This document shows positions 8,816 to 17,728 of a stretch of 64,000 bases of DNA, piece by piece. The notes under the pieces were generated by a model, which saw only the letters and a list, made by a program, of their open reading frames with translations, was not told where the DNA came from and did not search any database. Origin of the DNA: Pseudobdellovibrionaceae bacterium (lineage in GTDB: Bacteria; Bdellovibrionota; Bdellovibrionia; Bdellovibrionales; JAGQZY01); the NCBI GenBank assembly GCA_020635085.1, contig JACKAL010000003.1, positions 181,001-245,000 on the forward strand, written 5' to 3'. Position numbers and translations under genes: made by a program. Every line of letters starts with the position of its first letter. The first letter of the stretch is position 1.

Positions 8816-11748
8816 TCGCCTTCCCCTTCAAAGCCATTGCTGTCTACATTTATCAGATAAAGAATGGAATCGAGCTCTTCTTCCATGGCTGTGCCTAAAC
8901 GATCCCACGCATGCTCACTATCAGCGAGGTTACTTACCCCAAAGGAAGTTTCATCAAACCACATTTTATCGAAATCAACGGGTTCATTATTGGCAATCCG
9001 TTGTGGCGTGTACCAATTTTTTGCTTTAATACGAAAAACAAACATCCAGCGCTTTAGACCGTCAGGAGGACACTGCACTGTCGTTCCACACGAGGTAAAA
9101 CCATCTGAGGATTGCATCACATAGCTACTCGCCACAAAAGGACTGTAAGCTTGGTCTTTTGACGTGCCATTACCATCATTGTATCCAGAGCTGTACCAAT
9201 CAGTATGTCTGTCAACAGCATCACGAATAAGAGTGTAAGCACGATCATAGTTCACCGTGTTGGTTCCTAATCCGGCAAAGGCATTAAAACCAATATCAGG
9301 TGAGTTCCATGCACCAGGAACACTCAACCATTCTGGGTGAAAATCTAAAAGTGCGCCTGCGGTTGTCGTTTGATCAAAACCAAAAGCAAAGGGAGCATTA
9401 AAAGGTTCTTGGTGAGGGTAAATAGCTACCATTTCACCTTGAGTAGAAAACTTCTGCGCATATTTATCATCACGGAAAAGCCATGTTGCGAGTCCTGCTC
9501 GAGCAGCGTTATAACGATAAAAGAAGGGACGTTTAAAATAATTTTCGCAATCTTCATCAGTGTACTTGCTGTTGTTTCTCGCTTTTGTAGCACTTGTGCA
9601 TCCACTGGCAAGGGAGGTGGCCTGCCAGATCATAGCATTGGATTCAGGAGAATAATGTTTAAAATTGGAATCACCACGGAAATCATAGTAGTCACTGAGA
9701 TCATTAGCGGGACAGTCTTTCTTAAACTGTTCATATCCATTGTTAAACGCATTAAGATCATCAAAATCTTGCTTTTGCGATACGTACTTGGCAAAGAGAT
9801 ATTTAGTTTCGCAAACAGTGAGGCCAGCAACAGGATTATCAACATTTGCAGTAGATCCCACTGCAATCAATGGAGATTGAGCATCTTTTCTGGCATTCCA
9901 CAGAGCGGCAGAGACATTCAAAAATGGATAGTAGGCCGCAGCATTGATGCGCATCCATACATTTTTGGCTGCAGCAAGTGTTTGCGGATCAACCACTGTA
10001 ACATCTTGATTGGCAAGGATATTCATGTTGTTGATCCACTTGACTTTGGCTTCAATCATGCTGGCGCGATCACGAAATTCACCACAAAGTTGGGTTAAAA
10101 ACCAATGTGCATCAGCATTAGCTCCGGCTTTAATTGCGGGCTCTGGAAGTTTTTTGCTGAGTTCATACAGACGACGAATACCACCATAAAAATAAAAATG
10201 TTCGGTTTCACTTTGCGCAGGAGTGAGAGAATCAGAAAGCTGAAGGAGAGTTTCTGTAACAGCATACACATGAATTGTTTCCAAAAGAACTTTTTGAGTC
10301 TCAGAACTAACACTTAATTTATCAGTGAGGTAATAGGAAAGATCACTAATATTTACAAAGTTTTCGTTGGTAAGCTCATTGATTGTTTTTAAATAATTTG
10401 CTGCTTCTTGAGTTACTTGTATAATAGTTGAAGAGTTTTTTAAGGCGAGTAGAGTATTAAGTGAACTAATCACCTCTAAGGTTTCTTTCGATAATTTAAA
10501 ATCATCGAGAAGTTGAACCAAGTATTGGGCACTCTGAAAAGAGCCTTGTTGCTGTTGTTCGTCTGTGGTTGCGAGATCGGCCTGGATTTGTTGAACCGTC
10601 GTAAAGATTGTATCTCCATTAAATGATTTGTATATATCAAAGTAGTCGTTGAGGAGTTGTTTTTGCTGGGCTGATAGTTTGACTTTGTCGATGAGATCAG
10701 AGTTCTGTAACGTATAATAAAGAGTCTGGGCTTGATATTTAATTTCTTTTGATTCTAAGGATTTTTTGGCAAACATCACTTTGAGTTGTTGTGACTGTGT
10801 AATAACTTTTTTAACATAAGCTTTTATGTACTCCTTTTCGAAGACGCCACGTGCTTGCACTAGAATAGGATTATTCGCTATATTATCGTTTTGGTAAGTC
10901 AATTCATCGTAGATGGTTTCTACATAATTTGACAAAAATTCAGTCTGCTTTTGAGGCGGATTATTAAGTGCAGTAAGTAGTCCTTGAGCATCTTCCTGAA
11001 GTGAAGCTAACTCTTCATTCTTTTTTTGATCTTTAAGACTCAAAATTTGTTCAGTAGTTTTTTTCAATATAAGGTTATCAAAAGGCACGTCCATTTTTTT
11101 AAAAACAGAATTTATACTATCAGTTAATGTACTTAATTTTTTAAAATCAACGGGGGGGATTTCTTTTTTTAGTTTTGGTACGAGCTTATTAATAAGAACG
11201 GTAAAATCATTAACGTTGATACTTTTTAATTCCTTTTGCAATAAGGGTGCAAGAGCAGTGACATTGCTCTTTAGGCTCGCGAGAAGAACTTGTTTTAATT
11301 CTGTGTAGGCATTTGCACCAGATTCAGAAAGATTGCTAATATTCGGTTGATTTAGATCTTTTAATAGTATCTCCAGAAGATCTTTTATTTGAGGATTTTT
11401 AGCATTTTGCACAAGTTGAGCTACTTCCTGCTTGGTGGACTCAAGATTTTCTATAAATTTTGCTTTAGATTTATCTGTTAGGCGAGTATTCGCTAAAGTC
11501 TTCGCTTCAGTCAATTTTTTTGCCGCAGCCAGAACCAAAGGATTGGCATAGTTGGGTTGTGGAATTTGTGCTGAAATGGAGTCGCCTGTGCAATATGTGC
11601 TAAAAATTGCCGTATTATCTGCAGGAACTTCTAGCATGTAAGGAGTAGATTGCAGCTGTTGTTTGATTTCTTCTAGTGTTGCCGCGTGAGAGTTAGAAGA
11701 AAATAAATAAGCAAAGAAGACAATAGCAAAAGTGAACTTACGTCTCAT
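8812..11748 (-). CDS. Large secreted protein of unknown function
   Basis: The 978-residue product starts with a clear signal peptide (MRRKFTFAIVFFAYLFSS, cleavage probably after SHAA), so it is exported. Residues about 25-560 look almost entirely helical, rich in Leu, Gln, Lys and Asn with many QL/LK heptad-like runs. Residues about 560-978 look globular, with paired cysteines (for example SGCTSATK, DEDCENYF, FTSCGTTVQCPPDG), many aromatic residues and stretches such as FFYRYNAARAGLATWLF. No known enzyme motif was recognised. A GGAG sequence precedes the ATG. The gene stands alone, convergent to the addA-like gene, with 218 bases separating it from the next minus-strand gene. A surface structural or binding protein is possible, but no function can be assigned. 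Confidence 0.8.
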   Translation of the reverse strand: MRRKFTFAIVFFAYLFSSNSHAATLEEIKQQLQSTPYMLEVPADNTAIFSTYCTGDSISAQIPQPNYANPLVLAAAKKLTEAKTLANTRLTDKSKAKFIENLESTKQEVAQLVQNAKNPQIKDLLEILLKDLNQPNISNLSESGANAYTELKQVLLASLKSNVTALAPLLQKELKSINVNDFTVLINKLVPKLKKEIPPVDFKKLSTLTDSINSVFKKMDVPFDNLILKKTTEQILSLKDQKKNEELASLQEDAQGLLTALNNPPQKQTEFLSNYVETIYDELTYQNDNIANNPILVQARGVFEKEYIKAYVKKVITQSQQLKVMFAKKSLESKEIKYQAQTLYYTLQNSDLIDKVKLSAQQKQLLNDYFDIYKSFNGDTIFTTVQQIQADLATTDEQQQQGSFQSAQYLVQLLDDFKLSKETLEVISSLNTLLALKNSSTIIQVTQEAANYLKTINELTNENFVNISDLSYYLTDKLSVSSETQKVLLETIHVYAVTETLLQLSDSLTPAQSETEHFYFYGGIRRLYELSKKLPEPAIKAGANADAHWFLTQLCGEFRDRASMIEAKVKWINNMNILANQDVTVVDPQTLAAAKNVWMRINAAAYYPFLNVSAALWNARKDAQSPLIAVGSTANVDNPVAGLTVCETKYLFAKYVSQKQDFDDLNAFNNGYEQFKKDCPANDLSDYYDFRGDSNFKHYSPESNAMIWQATSLASGCTSATKARNNSKYTDEDCENYFKRPFFYRYNAARAGLATWLFRDDKYAQKFSTQGEMVAIYPHQEPFNAPFAFGFDQTTTAGALLDFHPEWLSVPGAWNSPDIGFNAFAGLGTNTVNYDRAYTLIRDAVDRHTDWYSSGYNDGNGTSKDQAYSPFVASSYVMQSSDGFTSCGTTVQCPPDGLKRWMFVFRIKAKNWYTPQRIANNEPVDFDKMWFDETSFGVSNLADSEHAWDRLGTAMEEELDSILYLINVDSNGFEGEGD

Positions 11749-11966
11749 AGAAACTCCGTTATGAAGTGGTTTGCAATCTATATATAAAGGAATAGGTGAA
11801 AAATGAATAGATTACGACGGGAACTGTGTAACTAGTACATACTTAATTTACTAAATTTTAGAGTTCGTGTCTTTTCGTTCTGAATGAACTTTTGCATCTT
11901 TCAATAAAGTTCCCACTAATTAAAGAAAGAATTCGGCAAGGACATGCAAGGTAAACATGTTTTTAT

Positions 11967-12557
11967 TTAATGATTTGCTTTAGAGAACTCTACAGATTTA
12001 GTGCCCAGTGGGCCCGTTATGGTGACTTTGAGATTTTGCATGTCTAATTGGTTTACAGATACGGGAAAATCTACACTATAAGCTGAAGCAAATCGTCCGT
12101 GGTAGGGGTAGAGAACATTGAGTTCGGTGCGACTACTGCGGTTTTTAGTTACCCGTCCTTCGTATCGGGTGTTGCCGTTTTGTAGGTATACGGCCCAAAT
12201 AGATTTGGATGAACTTAAGTTATCGTCGGAGCGACTTGGGGTAAAAAAACTGAGAAAAATTTGTGAGCGTTCTCCATTGTTAGTTTGTAGACTTTTGAGT
12301 TCGGCAAGTTTTTTTTCGTCGCTCCATAAGTACATCTCGGCTTTTTTATTGATATAAATGCGTTGCATTTGTTCACTCATAACTGTGACACGATAGTCGA
12401 AATTATTATAAGCCCCTTCGTATTGTGCATCGCCAGCACTAAATTTTTCTACATCGCGTGAGTATTCATCGGTAGTGGGCTCTTCTGGCAGACTAGAGCA
12501 TGAGGTTATCGAATATATTGAGGCAAGCATGGCAAAAACGAAAATTAATTTTTTCAT
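11967..12557 (-). CDS. Putative lipoprotein of unknown function
   Basis: The product (196 residues) opens with a lipoprotein signal peptide ending SITSC, giving lipidation at about Cys20 and a Ser residue after it (CSSLPEE), so outer-membrane sorting is plausible if an Asp+2-type rule applies. The mature part looks beta-rich (YEGRVTKNRSSRTELNVLYP, VTITGPLGTKSVEF) and contains no catalytic motif I recognise. Its start lies 4 bases after the stop codon of the upstream alpha/beta hydrolase gene on the same strand, so the two are very probably co-transcribed, hydrolase first. Function unknown. Confidence 0.72.
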   Translation of the reverse strand: MKKLIFVFAMLASIYSITSCSSLPEEPTTDEYSRDVEKFSAGDAQYEGAYNNFDYRVTVMSEQMQRIYINKKAEMYLWSDEKKLAELKSLQTNNGERSQIFLSFFTPSRSDDNLSSSKSIWAVYLQNGNTRYEGRVTKNRSSRTELNVLYPYHGRFASAYSVDFPVSVNQLDMQNLKVTITGPLGTKSVEFSKANH

Positions 12558-12561
12558 GGTT

Positions 12562-13404
12562 TTATTGTCGTAAATAGCTCAGTAGATCGTCAATGACTTC
12601 TTGGCGGTTTATGTCATTGAAAATTTCGTGGTAGCTATCTGGATAGACAATCAATTTTTTATGTTCAGAGCTGACTTTGGCATAAAATTCTTGGGTGGCG
12701 ACCACATCGACCACTTGGTCTGCCCCCGCTGCCTGAATGAGCATAGGTATGTGTAGGTGATGGGCTCGACTTTGGGCTTCATCCATTGCCTTTAAAATCC
12801 CTAAATAAAGAGGGGCTGAGAATTTTTTGTGACGAAGGGGATCTTTGTAATAGGAGGCGACAATATTGCGATCCCGACTTAAGTCCTCATAACGAATTTC
12901 ATGAGGAATCGTTACTTTTGGGGCAATGATATTTAAAAGGCGTGCGGCGCGATCTTTATAAATGGGCACATGCATTTTGACGCCGAGACCAGGAGAACTG
13001 AGGAGTAGACTTTTTACGGGAGTCTCCGGATTTTTAAGGGCATATGTAATAGTAATCAGGCCGCCCAGGGAGTGGCCAAAAAGATAAAGAGGTGTATTTT
13101 CAACGACGTGTTTTTCTACTTCGATGATAACGCGATCGAGGCTATCAGTAAATTCATCAAATGAATGGACGTATCCACGCTGTCCATAGGATTTTCCATG
13201 GCCAGGTAGATCCCAAGCGTATACTTGAAAACGTTGATCTGCTAAAGCCTCAGCCATGGCATGATGGCTGTCAGAGTGTTCCGCTATGCCATGGGTAATT
13301 AATATTGTCGCATCACTAGGCCAGTCATCGCGTTTCCAGCGTTGCATATATATGTGTTGATCTGAGTTATTTGTTTTTAAAAGAAATTCAGCACGTTGAA
13401 TCAT
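12562..13404 (-). CDS. Alpha/beta hydrolase, monoacylglycerol-lipase type
   Basis: A 280-residue serine hydrolase of the serine aminopeptidase S33 / lysophospholipase group. Visible features are ITHGIAEHSDSH near residue 35 (oxyanion-hole HG), WDLPGHGKSYGQRG, the nucleophile elbow LFGHSLGGLI at about 110-120 (Ser in GHSLGG), the acid AGADQVVD near 230 and the histidine YPDSYHEIFND near 260. The overall arrangement matches bacterial monoacylglycerol lipases that release fatty acid from glycerides or lysophospholipids. No signal peptide is visible, so it is probably cytoplasmic. It is the first gene of a two-gene minus-strand unit with a lipoprotein and is divergent from the membrane sensor gene at 13702. 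The true substrate is not deducible. Confidence 0.85.
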   Translation of the reverse strand: MIQRAEFLLKTNNSDQHIYMQRWKRDDWPSDATILITHGIAEHSDSHHAMAEALADQRFQVYAWDLPGHGKSYGQRGYVHSFDEFTDSLDRVIIEVEKHVVENTPLYLFGHSLGGLITITYALKNPETPVKSLLLSSPGLGVKMHVPIYKDRAARLLNIIAPKVTIPHEIRYEDLSRDRNIVASYYKDPLRHKKFSAPLYLGILKAMDEAQSRAHHLHIPMLIQAAGADQVVDVVATQEFYAKVSSEHKKLIVYPDSYHEIFNDINRQEVIDDLLSYLRQ

Positions 13405-13509
13405 AGAGTCTCACTCTAGCGGACAGCTGGACCATAGTCTATCATTTAAGTTAGTAAAAAGATTTGTTGTGTAAATATGGGCGCAAATTCGAGTGGGCCT
13501 CGTCTCTAG

Positions 13510-13531
13510 TCTGGTTATAATCTGGTTATAA
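13510..13531. repeat. Perfect 11-bp tandem duplication containing a -10-like TATAAT
   Basis: TCTGGTTATAA occurs twice head to tail (13510-13520 and 13521-13531), a spacing of about one helical turn, in the 297-bp gap between the minus-strand hydrolase and the plus-strand sensor. The junction creates TATAAT at 13516-13521. No convincing -35 box lies 17 bases upstream. It could be a regulator-binding site or part of a promoter; the rest of the gap shows no other clear feature. Confidence 0.4.
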
Positions 13532-13701
13532 AAAGTATCTTAACCGCATTGCAAAAGAAAGAGTCTTATTGTCTTGGGACGTTAGACTTGATTAGCTAGT
13601 ACGCAGAACTTACACTATTGTAAGCGGTCCGTAGCAGAGCGGGATTTCACAAACGGTTCAGTAAGTTATGACGTTAGAGTATTACTGTGAGGAGCAAGGT
13701 C

Positions 13702-15111
13702 ATGGGATATCGAATTAAATTTTTAATATTCCTCGGGGTATTCCTAGTAGGTGCTTTTTCTATTGTGACATGGAAAGCATTTCGCGTGTACTCAGAAAGT
13801 TATGTTGAATCGTCTCTGCAAAGTGAAATGGAAGTCCTCGAGGGACGTGTTCAATCGATTGTTTCAGAATTTGAAAGATTCAAATCATTAGCGCTTACAA
13901 AGGAAAATATCGATGGACGACTCAGGTTACTTGAGATCCCACTTATGGCGCACGTGATTTTTGAAGAAGGTAAGTGGAAGGCACAGTGGTTTGAGGGGGT
14001 GAAAGGAATGCGAGAGCAAGGTAAAACTCTTGCAAGCCAGGTTGCCTTCGAGAATCTGCCGCAATCAAGAAACTCATGGACACCGATTTATTTTAGCGGC
14101 CAACAAAAAGGCTTTACTTTTGTCATCCCAAGTTTAGCCGATAAAAGTGTACATTTTTTTGCCTTTTTCTTAGATGGCAGAACAATGAATAATCTTATGC
14201 AAAAGGGGACAATTGTTGAAAATATGCACATTATTGCTCCGCAAGCTGGAGATATATACGCGACCTCTAACGCGGATAAAAATTTGGTGGACCAGGCGTT
14301 TATTAAAGTAAAAGGGAAAGCGCAGGGAACATTCTTAGAGTCGTCGAACAATAAAATTGTTCTTTTTCAGTTTCATCCTTTTTTGCAAGCGTATGTTTTA
14401 AAAGTAATTCCGAAGTTACGCGTCACGAGTCCCCCACTTTCTCGTTTTTATGGCCTTGTTTTCTTTGCTACGATTTTAGTATCCATTGCCCTTTTTGCTA
14501 TGAATCTACTTTTTACAGCATTGTTTCAACGTTTAAACAATGCTGTAGAACAAATAGGGGAATCTGCACATATTGAGCCTACAGCGCATGTTCACGATGA
14601 ACTGTCGCAGATCGAAAACATTGCGATTCATTTACATGAACAGCCGGACAGTCGAGAGTCTGCACATGCACCAGTACCGTTTAATGAGAAGGCATCACAA
14701 ACACCTGTTGTACATACTCCCCCCGCACCAATTCAAGCAGAGGAGCGCTTAGCTGATGATGATAAGCGAATTTTTCGTTCGCGAGTTATTAATTGTTTAG
14801 GATATTTAAATCGCATAAAGGCGCAATTTCAATTAGAGTCACCACACGTAGTACTTCTCGAGCAGGAATTGCGCGAACTGCGCAAGATTATCGATCCTGT
14901 GCTGGGTGGACCAACAAAGGAAGCGTTAAATAATAAAGAATCATTACAACCTTCGTTTGATCCAATATTAGCCAATTATCAAATCGAACAGGAAACGCCG
15001 GTAACTTTAGCTAGCGTGGTAGACGAAATGAGCGAGGTGGACGCGACATTGAACGCACCTTTTGCACTACGCCGACCAAAAAGGGAGACCAATGATTTTG
15101 GAGATATTTAG
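13702..15111 (+). CDS. Membrane sensor-like protein with periplasmic domain
   Basis: From the ATG at 13702 (preceded by GAGGAGC at a good distance; a GTG 15 bases earlier is less likely) the protein has 469 residues. One membrane segment lies near the N-terminus (IKFLIFLGVFLVGAFSIV) and a second at about 250-275 (YGLVFFATILVSIALFAMNL), enclosing about 220 residues that would face the periplasm. This is the plan of a chemotaxis-receptor or histidine-kinase sensor. The cytoplasmic part has no HAMP, kinase or methyl-accepting motif that I can see. Instead it has a proline-rich linker (TPVVHTPPAPIQ) and a helical segment. It overlaps the next gene by 20 bases, which suggests the two products work together. 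Confidence 0.7.
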   Translation: MGYRIKFLIFLGVFLVGAFSIVTWKAFRVYSESYVESSLQSEMEVLEGRVQSIVSEFERFKSLALTKENIDGRLRLLEIPLMAHVIFEEGKWKAQWFEGVKGMREQGKTLASQVAFENLPQSRNSWTPIYFSGQQKGFTFVIPSLADKSVHFFAFFLDGRTMNNLMQKGTIVENMHIIAPQAGDIYATSNADKNLVDQAFIKVKGKAQGTFLESSNNKIVLFQFHPFLQAYVLKVIPKLRVTSPPLSRFYGLVFFATILVSIALFAMNLLFTALFQRLNNAVEQIGESAHIEPTAHVHDELSQIENIAIHLHEQPDSRESAHAPVPFNEKASQTPVVHTPPAPIQAEERLADDDKRIFRSRVINCLGYLNRIKAQFQLESPHVVLLEQELRELRKIIDPVLGGPTKEALNNKESLQPSFDPILANYQIEQETPVTLASVVDEMSEVDATLNAPFALRRPKRETNDFGDI

Positions 15112-16543
15112 AAAAGATATTTCTATTTTTATTTTTAATGAAAATGTGTACCTCGCGCGCGCAATTAAAGAACGTTTAGTGACGCAATCGTTTGATGCAC
15201 ATTTTTATACTGATGAAACTCTTGTACGCCAAGCGATTTACTTAGCTCTCCCGCACATTGTTCTTTTGCCAGCGGCTCAAAAATTTGAGAAATTGGCGCA
15301 AGATATTCGCCGTATGAGTCGCGAGATACAAATTATTGCGATTGGATCCGAAGAAGAGTACGAAACCATTTTAGCAATGAAGCGGAAAAATTTTATAGAT
15401 GATTATGTGCTCAATCCAATTCAGCATTTAGATTCTATTGATCATCGTGTGCAGCTCTCTTCTGAGCGTTGGGTGCTCATGAATCAACTCGAGACGCAAC
15501 CCACATCATCAAAAACTTTGTTGCACAATAAACATACATTCATCGAAGATGCAAATAAAGAGAATATTCCTGATCAACAGATAGAGAATCGTGAAGATTT
15601 AGAGAAATCTCTGTTTATGAAAATGGTGGAGCAGGATAATGAAGAAACCTTGCTACAATTGGTTCTTGAGAAGTTAAATCAATCTGTAGGAATTTCTTTT
15701 GTATACTTTGCGTATGATTCGGTACGCGAAGTTATGGTTTTGGATGGGATGTCTTTTGGGCAGCACAAGCACCTGAAAGGATTAGGTATAAAACTGAGTG
15801 AGCTCCATTCTACAGCCGAATTCTTTTTAGAGCCGGGAAAATTTAAAATTTTTAAAGATTTTATGGCGCAAGTTTTTAATGTGGATTCTTTTGTCACACA
15901 GTGTGTGCAATCTGGTGAGGACACTTTTGGTCTCCTGGTGGCGCTCGAGATATTGCCTGCCAATAAACAATCACTACTTGAGTACACGGGCAACGTACTA
16001 AGTATGAAAATAGATCTTTTACGTAAAGGTCGCTTTATTTTTAACAACGTTCAAGTGGATAAAAGTTTTCACTGCTTAAATAATAAAGTTTTTTACAGCC
16101 AAATTTCTGATGAAATATCGCGCTCCCGTCGTATACAGCTGCCCGTGTCGTTAGTCGTTTTTGAAGTTCGTGGAAAACTGCGTGCAGAAACTCGTCATGC
16201 ATCTGCTATATTGGTAAAAGTATTAAAACGATTCACGCGTGTTACGGATCATGTTGGTCGAATGCAGGGAGACCGTTTTGGCTTAACATTAGTGCATTGT
16301 ACTTTAAGTGATGCTGTTACGAAAGCACGAAAGCTTCAGTCTATTTTACGTTTAGCTATGCAAGAAAATAATTTAGAGCAAATTGAAGTGCGTGCGGGGG
16401 TTACGTCATATCCCGATCAACACGCTGATGCAATGAGCCTTTTAGAAGGTGGAGAAACAGCTTGTGATTTGTCTGCCCCATACGAAGTGTGTTGTATCGA
16501 ACAGGAGCCTATGGAATTAAGCGAGACAGATAATTCCTTATAG
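15092..16543 (+). CDS. Degenerate receiver plus degenerate GGDEF domain protein
   Basis: Start chosen at the ATG at 15092, which has AGGGAG just upstream; a TTG 30 bases earlier is also open. The 483-residue protein seems to have three parts. The N-terminal 120 residues resemble a response-regulator receiver, but where the phospho-accepting Asp should be the sequence reads PHIVLLPAAQ, without Asp. A middle region (about 180-330) resembles a GAF-type sensory fold. The C-terminal 150 residues resemble a diguanylate cyclase: FYSQISDEISRSRRIQLPVS and, at the active-site position, VGRMQGDRFGLTL in place of a GGDEF loop. Catalysis and phosphorylation both look lost, so it may be a signalling adaptor for the overlapping membrane sensor. 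The domain assignments are inference from residue patterns. Confidence 0.65.
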   Translation: MILEIFRKDISIFIFNENVYLARAIKERLVTQSFDAHFYTDETLVRQAIYLALPHIVLLPAAQKFEKLAQDIRRMSREIQIIAIGSEEEYETILAMKRKNFIDDYVLNPIQHLDSIDHRVQLSSERWVLMNQLETQPTSSKTLLHNKHTFIEDANKENIPDQQIENREDLEKSLFMKMVEQDNEETLLQLVLEKLNQSVGISFVYFAYDSVREVMVLDGMSFGQHKHLKGLGIKLSELHSTAEFFLEPGKFKIFKDFMAQVFNVDSFVTQCVQSGEDTFGLLVALEILPANKQSLLEYTGNVLSMKIDLLRKGRFIFNNVQVDKSFHCLNNKVFYSQISDEISRSRRIQLPVSLVVFEVRGKLRAETRHASAILVKVLKRFTRVTDHVGRMQGDRFGLTLVHCTLSDAVTKARKLQSILRLAMQENNLEQIEVRAGVTSYPDQHADAMSLLEGGETACDLSAPYEVCCIEQEPMELSETDNSL

Positions 16544-16555
16544 AAAGATATACAA

Positions 16556-17674
16556 TTGGAACAGCAGTATCGTCCGACATATGTAAAAATTCAGCTTAAT
16601 CATATTCTTCATAATTATCGTTTGTTTATGAATACGGAATCTTCCCGTATTTTTTTCTGTCCAATGGTGAAAGCAAATGCGTATGGTCATCATGATATAA
16701 AAGTGGCGTCAGCTTTGGTAAAGGCGGACTGTAAGATATTAGGCGTAGGGCTCGTAGAAGAGGGGGTTCATTTGCGTCAAGCAGACCTCTTGTCACCAGA
16801 AATTTTAGTCTTTGGCTTTTCAGGTAAAGATGCTGTGCAGGAGATGAATAGCCGCCGCTTAACTCCGGTCGTCAGTGGATGGGAGCAATTAGAAGATATT
16901 CGAGCCCATGCGCAGCCGGGTACCAAGGTGCATATTAAGATCAATTCAGGAATGAATCGTTTGGGGTTTTTGCCTACAGATATATCTCGACTGGAGATTT
17001 TTTTTAATAATAACAAAGCCATCCAGATTGTTGGATGCTGTACGCATCTGATGACATCAGAAGACTTAAATCTGTCATGTGGCGCGTCTGCTCATCAGAT
17101 GCAAGTTTTTTCGGAAATTGTAAAACGCCCATTATTTGCACATACTGTACTGCACGCTTTTAATACAGGCGCAGCTGTGCATTTGCAAAATGATAGTGCT
17201 CTTGCAAGACAGTTTCCCTATGGTTTGCGTATCGGTCTTGGACTTTACGGGTATTCAACCGTTGCAACAGACTTTAGTCGAAAGCTCTACCCAGCGATGA
17301 GTTTCATCTCTAGAATAGTTACTGTACAAAAGGTAAAACAGGGAAAGAGTGTGTCGTATGGCGGTACGTGGACGGCAAGTCGGGATTCGATGATTGGGAT
17401 TGTGCCAGCAGGCTACGCCGATGGCATTCCGACTCAATTATCGAACCATGGTTCTGTAATGATTGAGTCACAAAGTGTTCCCATCATTGGACGAGTGTGT
17501 ATGGATTATACGCTTGTCGATGTAACAGATATTCCAAATGCGCTTAATAAAGAAGTGGAATTTTTTGGTACACAAAATCCTGCGGACCAAGTTGCAGGTA
17601 AAGCGGCAACGATTACCTATGATATTTTAACTCGGGTATCAGAAAGAGTGCCGAGAATTTTTAAAGAAGATTAA
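16556..17674 (+). CDS. alr: Alanine racemase
   Basis: The 372-residue product converts L-alanine to D-alanine for peptidoglycan. The pyridoxal-phosphate lysine motif is MVKANAYGHH at about residue 38, the opposing catalytic tyrosine is in VSYGGTW near residue 265, and the GRVCMDYTLVDVT segment with its conserved Cys-Met-Asp is near 315. NSGMNRLGF supplies the substrate-side arginine. Length is normal for the family. The start is a TTG 12 bases after the preceding stop, with only a weak purine run (AGAAAGAT) upstream. A GCTCA/TGAGC hairpin lies just after the stop. It follows the sensor pair on the same strand and may be transcribed with it. Confidence 0.92.
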   Translation: MEQQYRPTYVKIQLNHILHNYRLFMNTESSRIFFCPMVKANAYGHHDIKVASALVKADCKILGVGLVEEGVHLRQADLLSPEILVFGFSGKDAVQEMNSRRLTPVVSGWEQLEDIRAHAQPGTKVHIKINSGMNRLGFLPTDISRLEIFFNNNKAIQIVGCCTHLMTSEDLNLSCGASAHQMQVFSEIVKRPLFAHTVLHAFNTGAAVHLQNDSALARQFPYGLRIGLGLYGYSTVATDFSRKLYPAMSFISRIVTVQKVKQGKSVSYGGTWTASRDSMIGIVPAGYADGIPTQLSNHGSVMIESQSVPIIGRVCMDYTLVDVTDIPNALNKEVEFFGTQNPADQVAGKAATITYDILTRVSERVPRIFKED

Positions 17675-17728
17675 GATTTGCTCATTTGATTGAGCTATAA
17701 AACATGATAACTTGCTGGAGCATCACGG

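Noticed and set aside
9370..10098. A 242-codon plus-strand open frame opposite the large secreted protein
   Set aside because: It lies wholly inside the minus-strand gene, which has a signal peptide and ribosome binding site; the translation looks like an antisense shadow.
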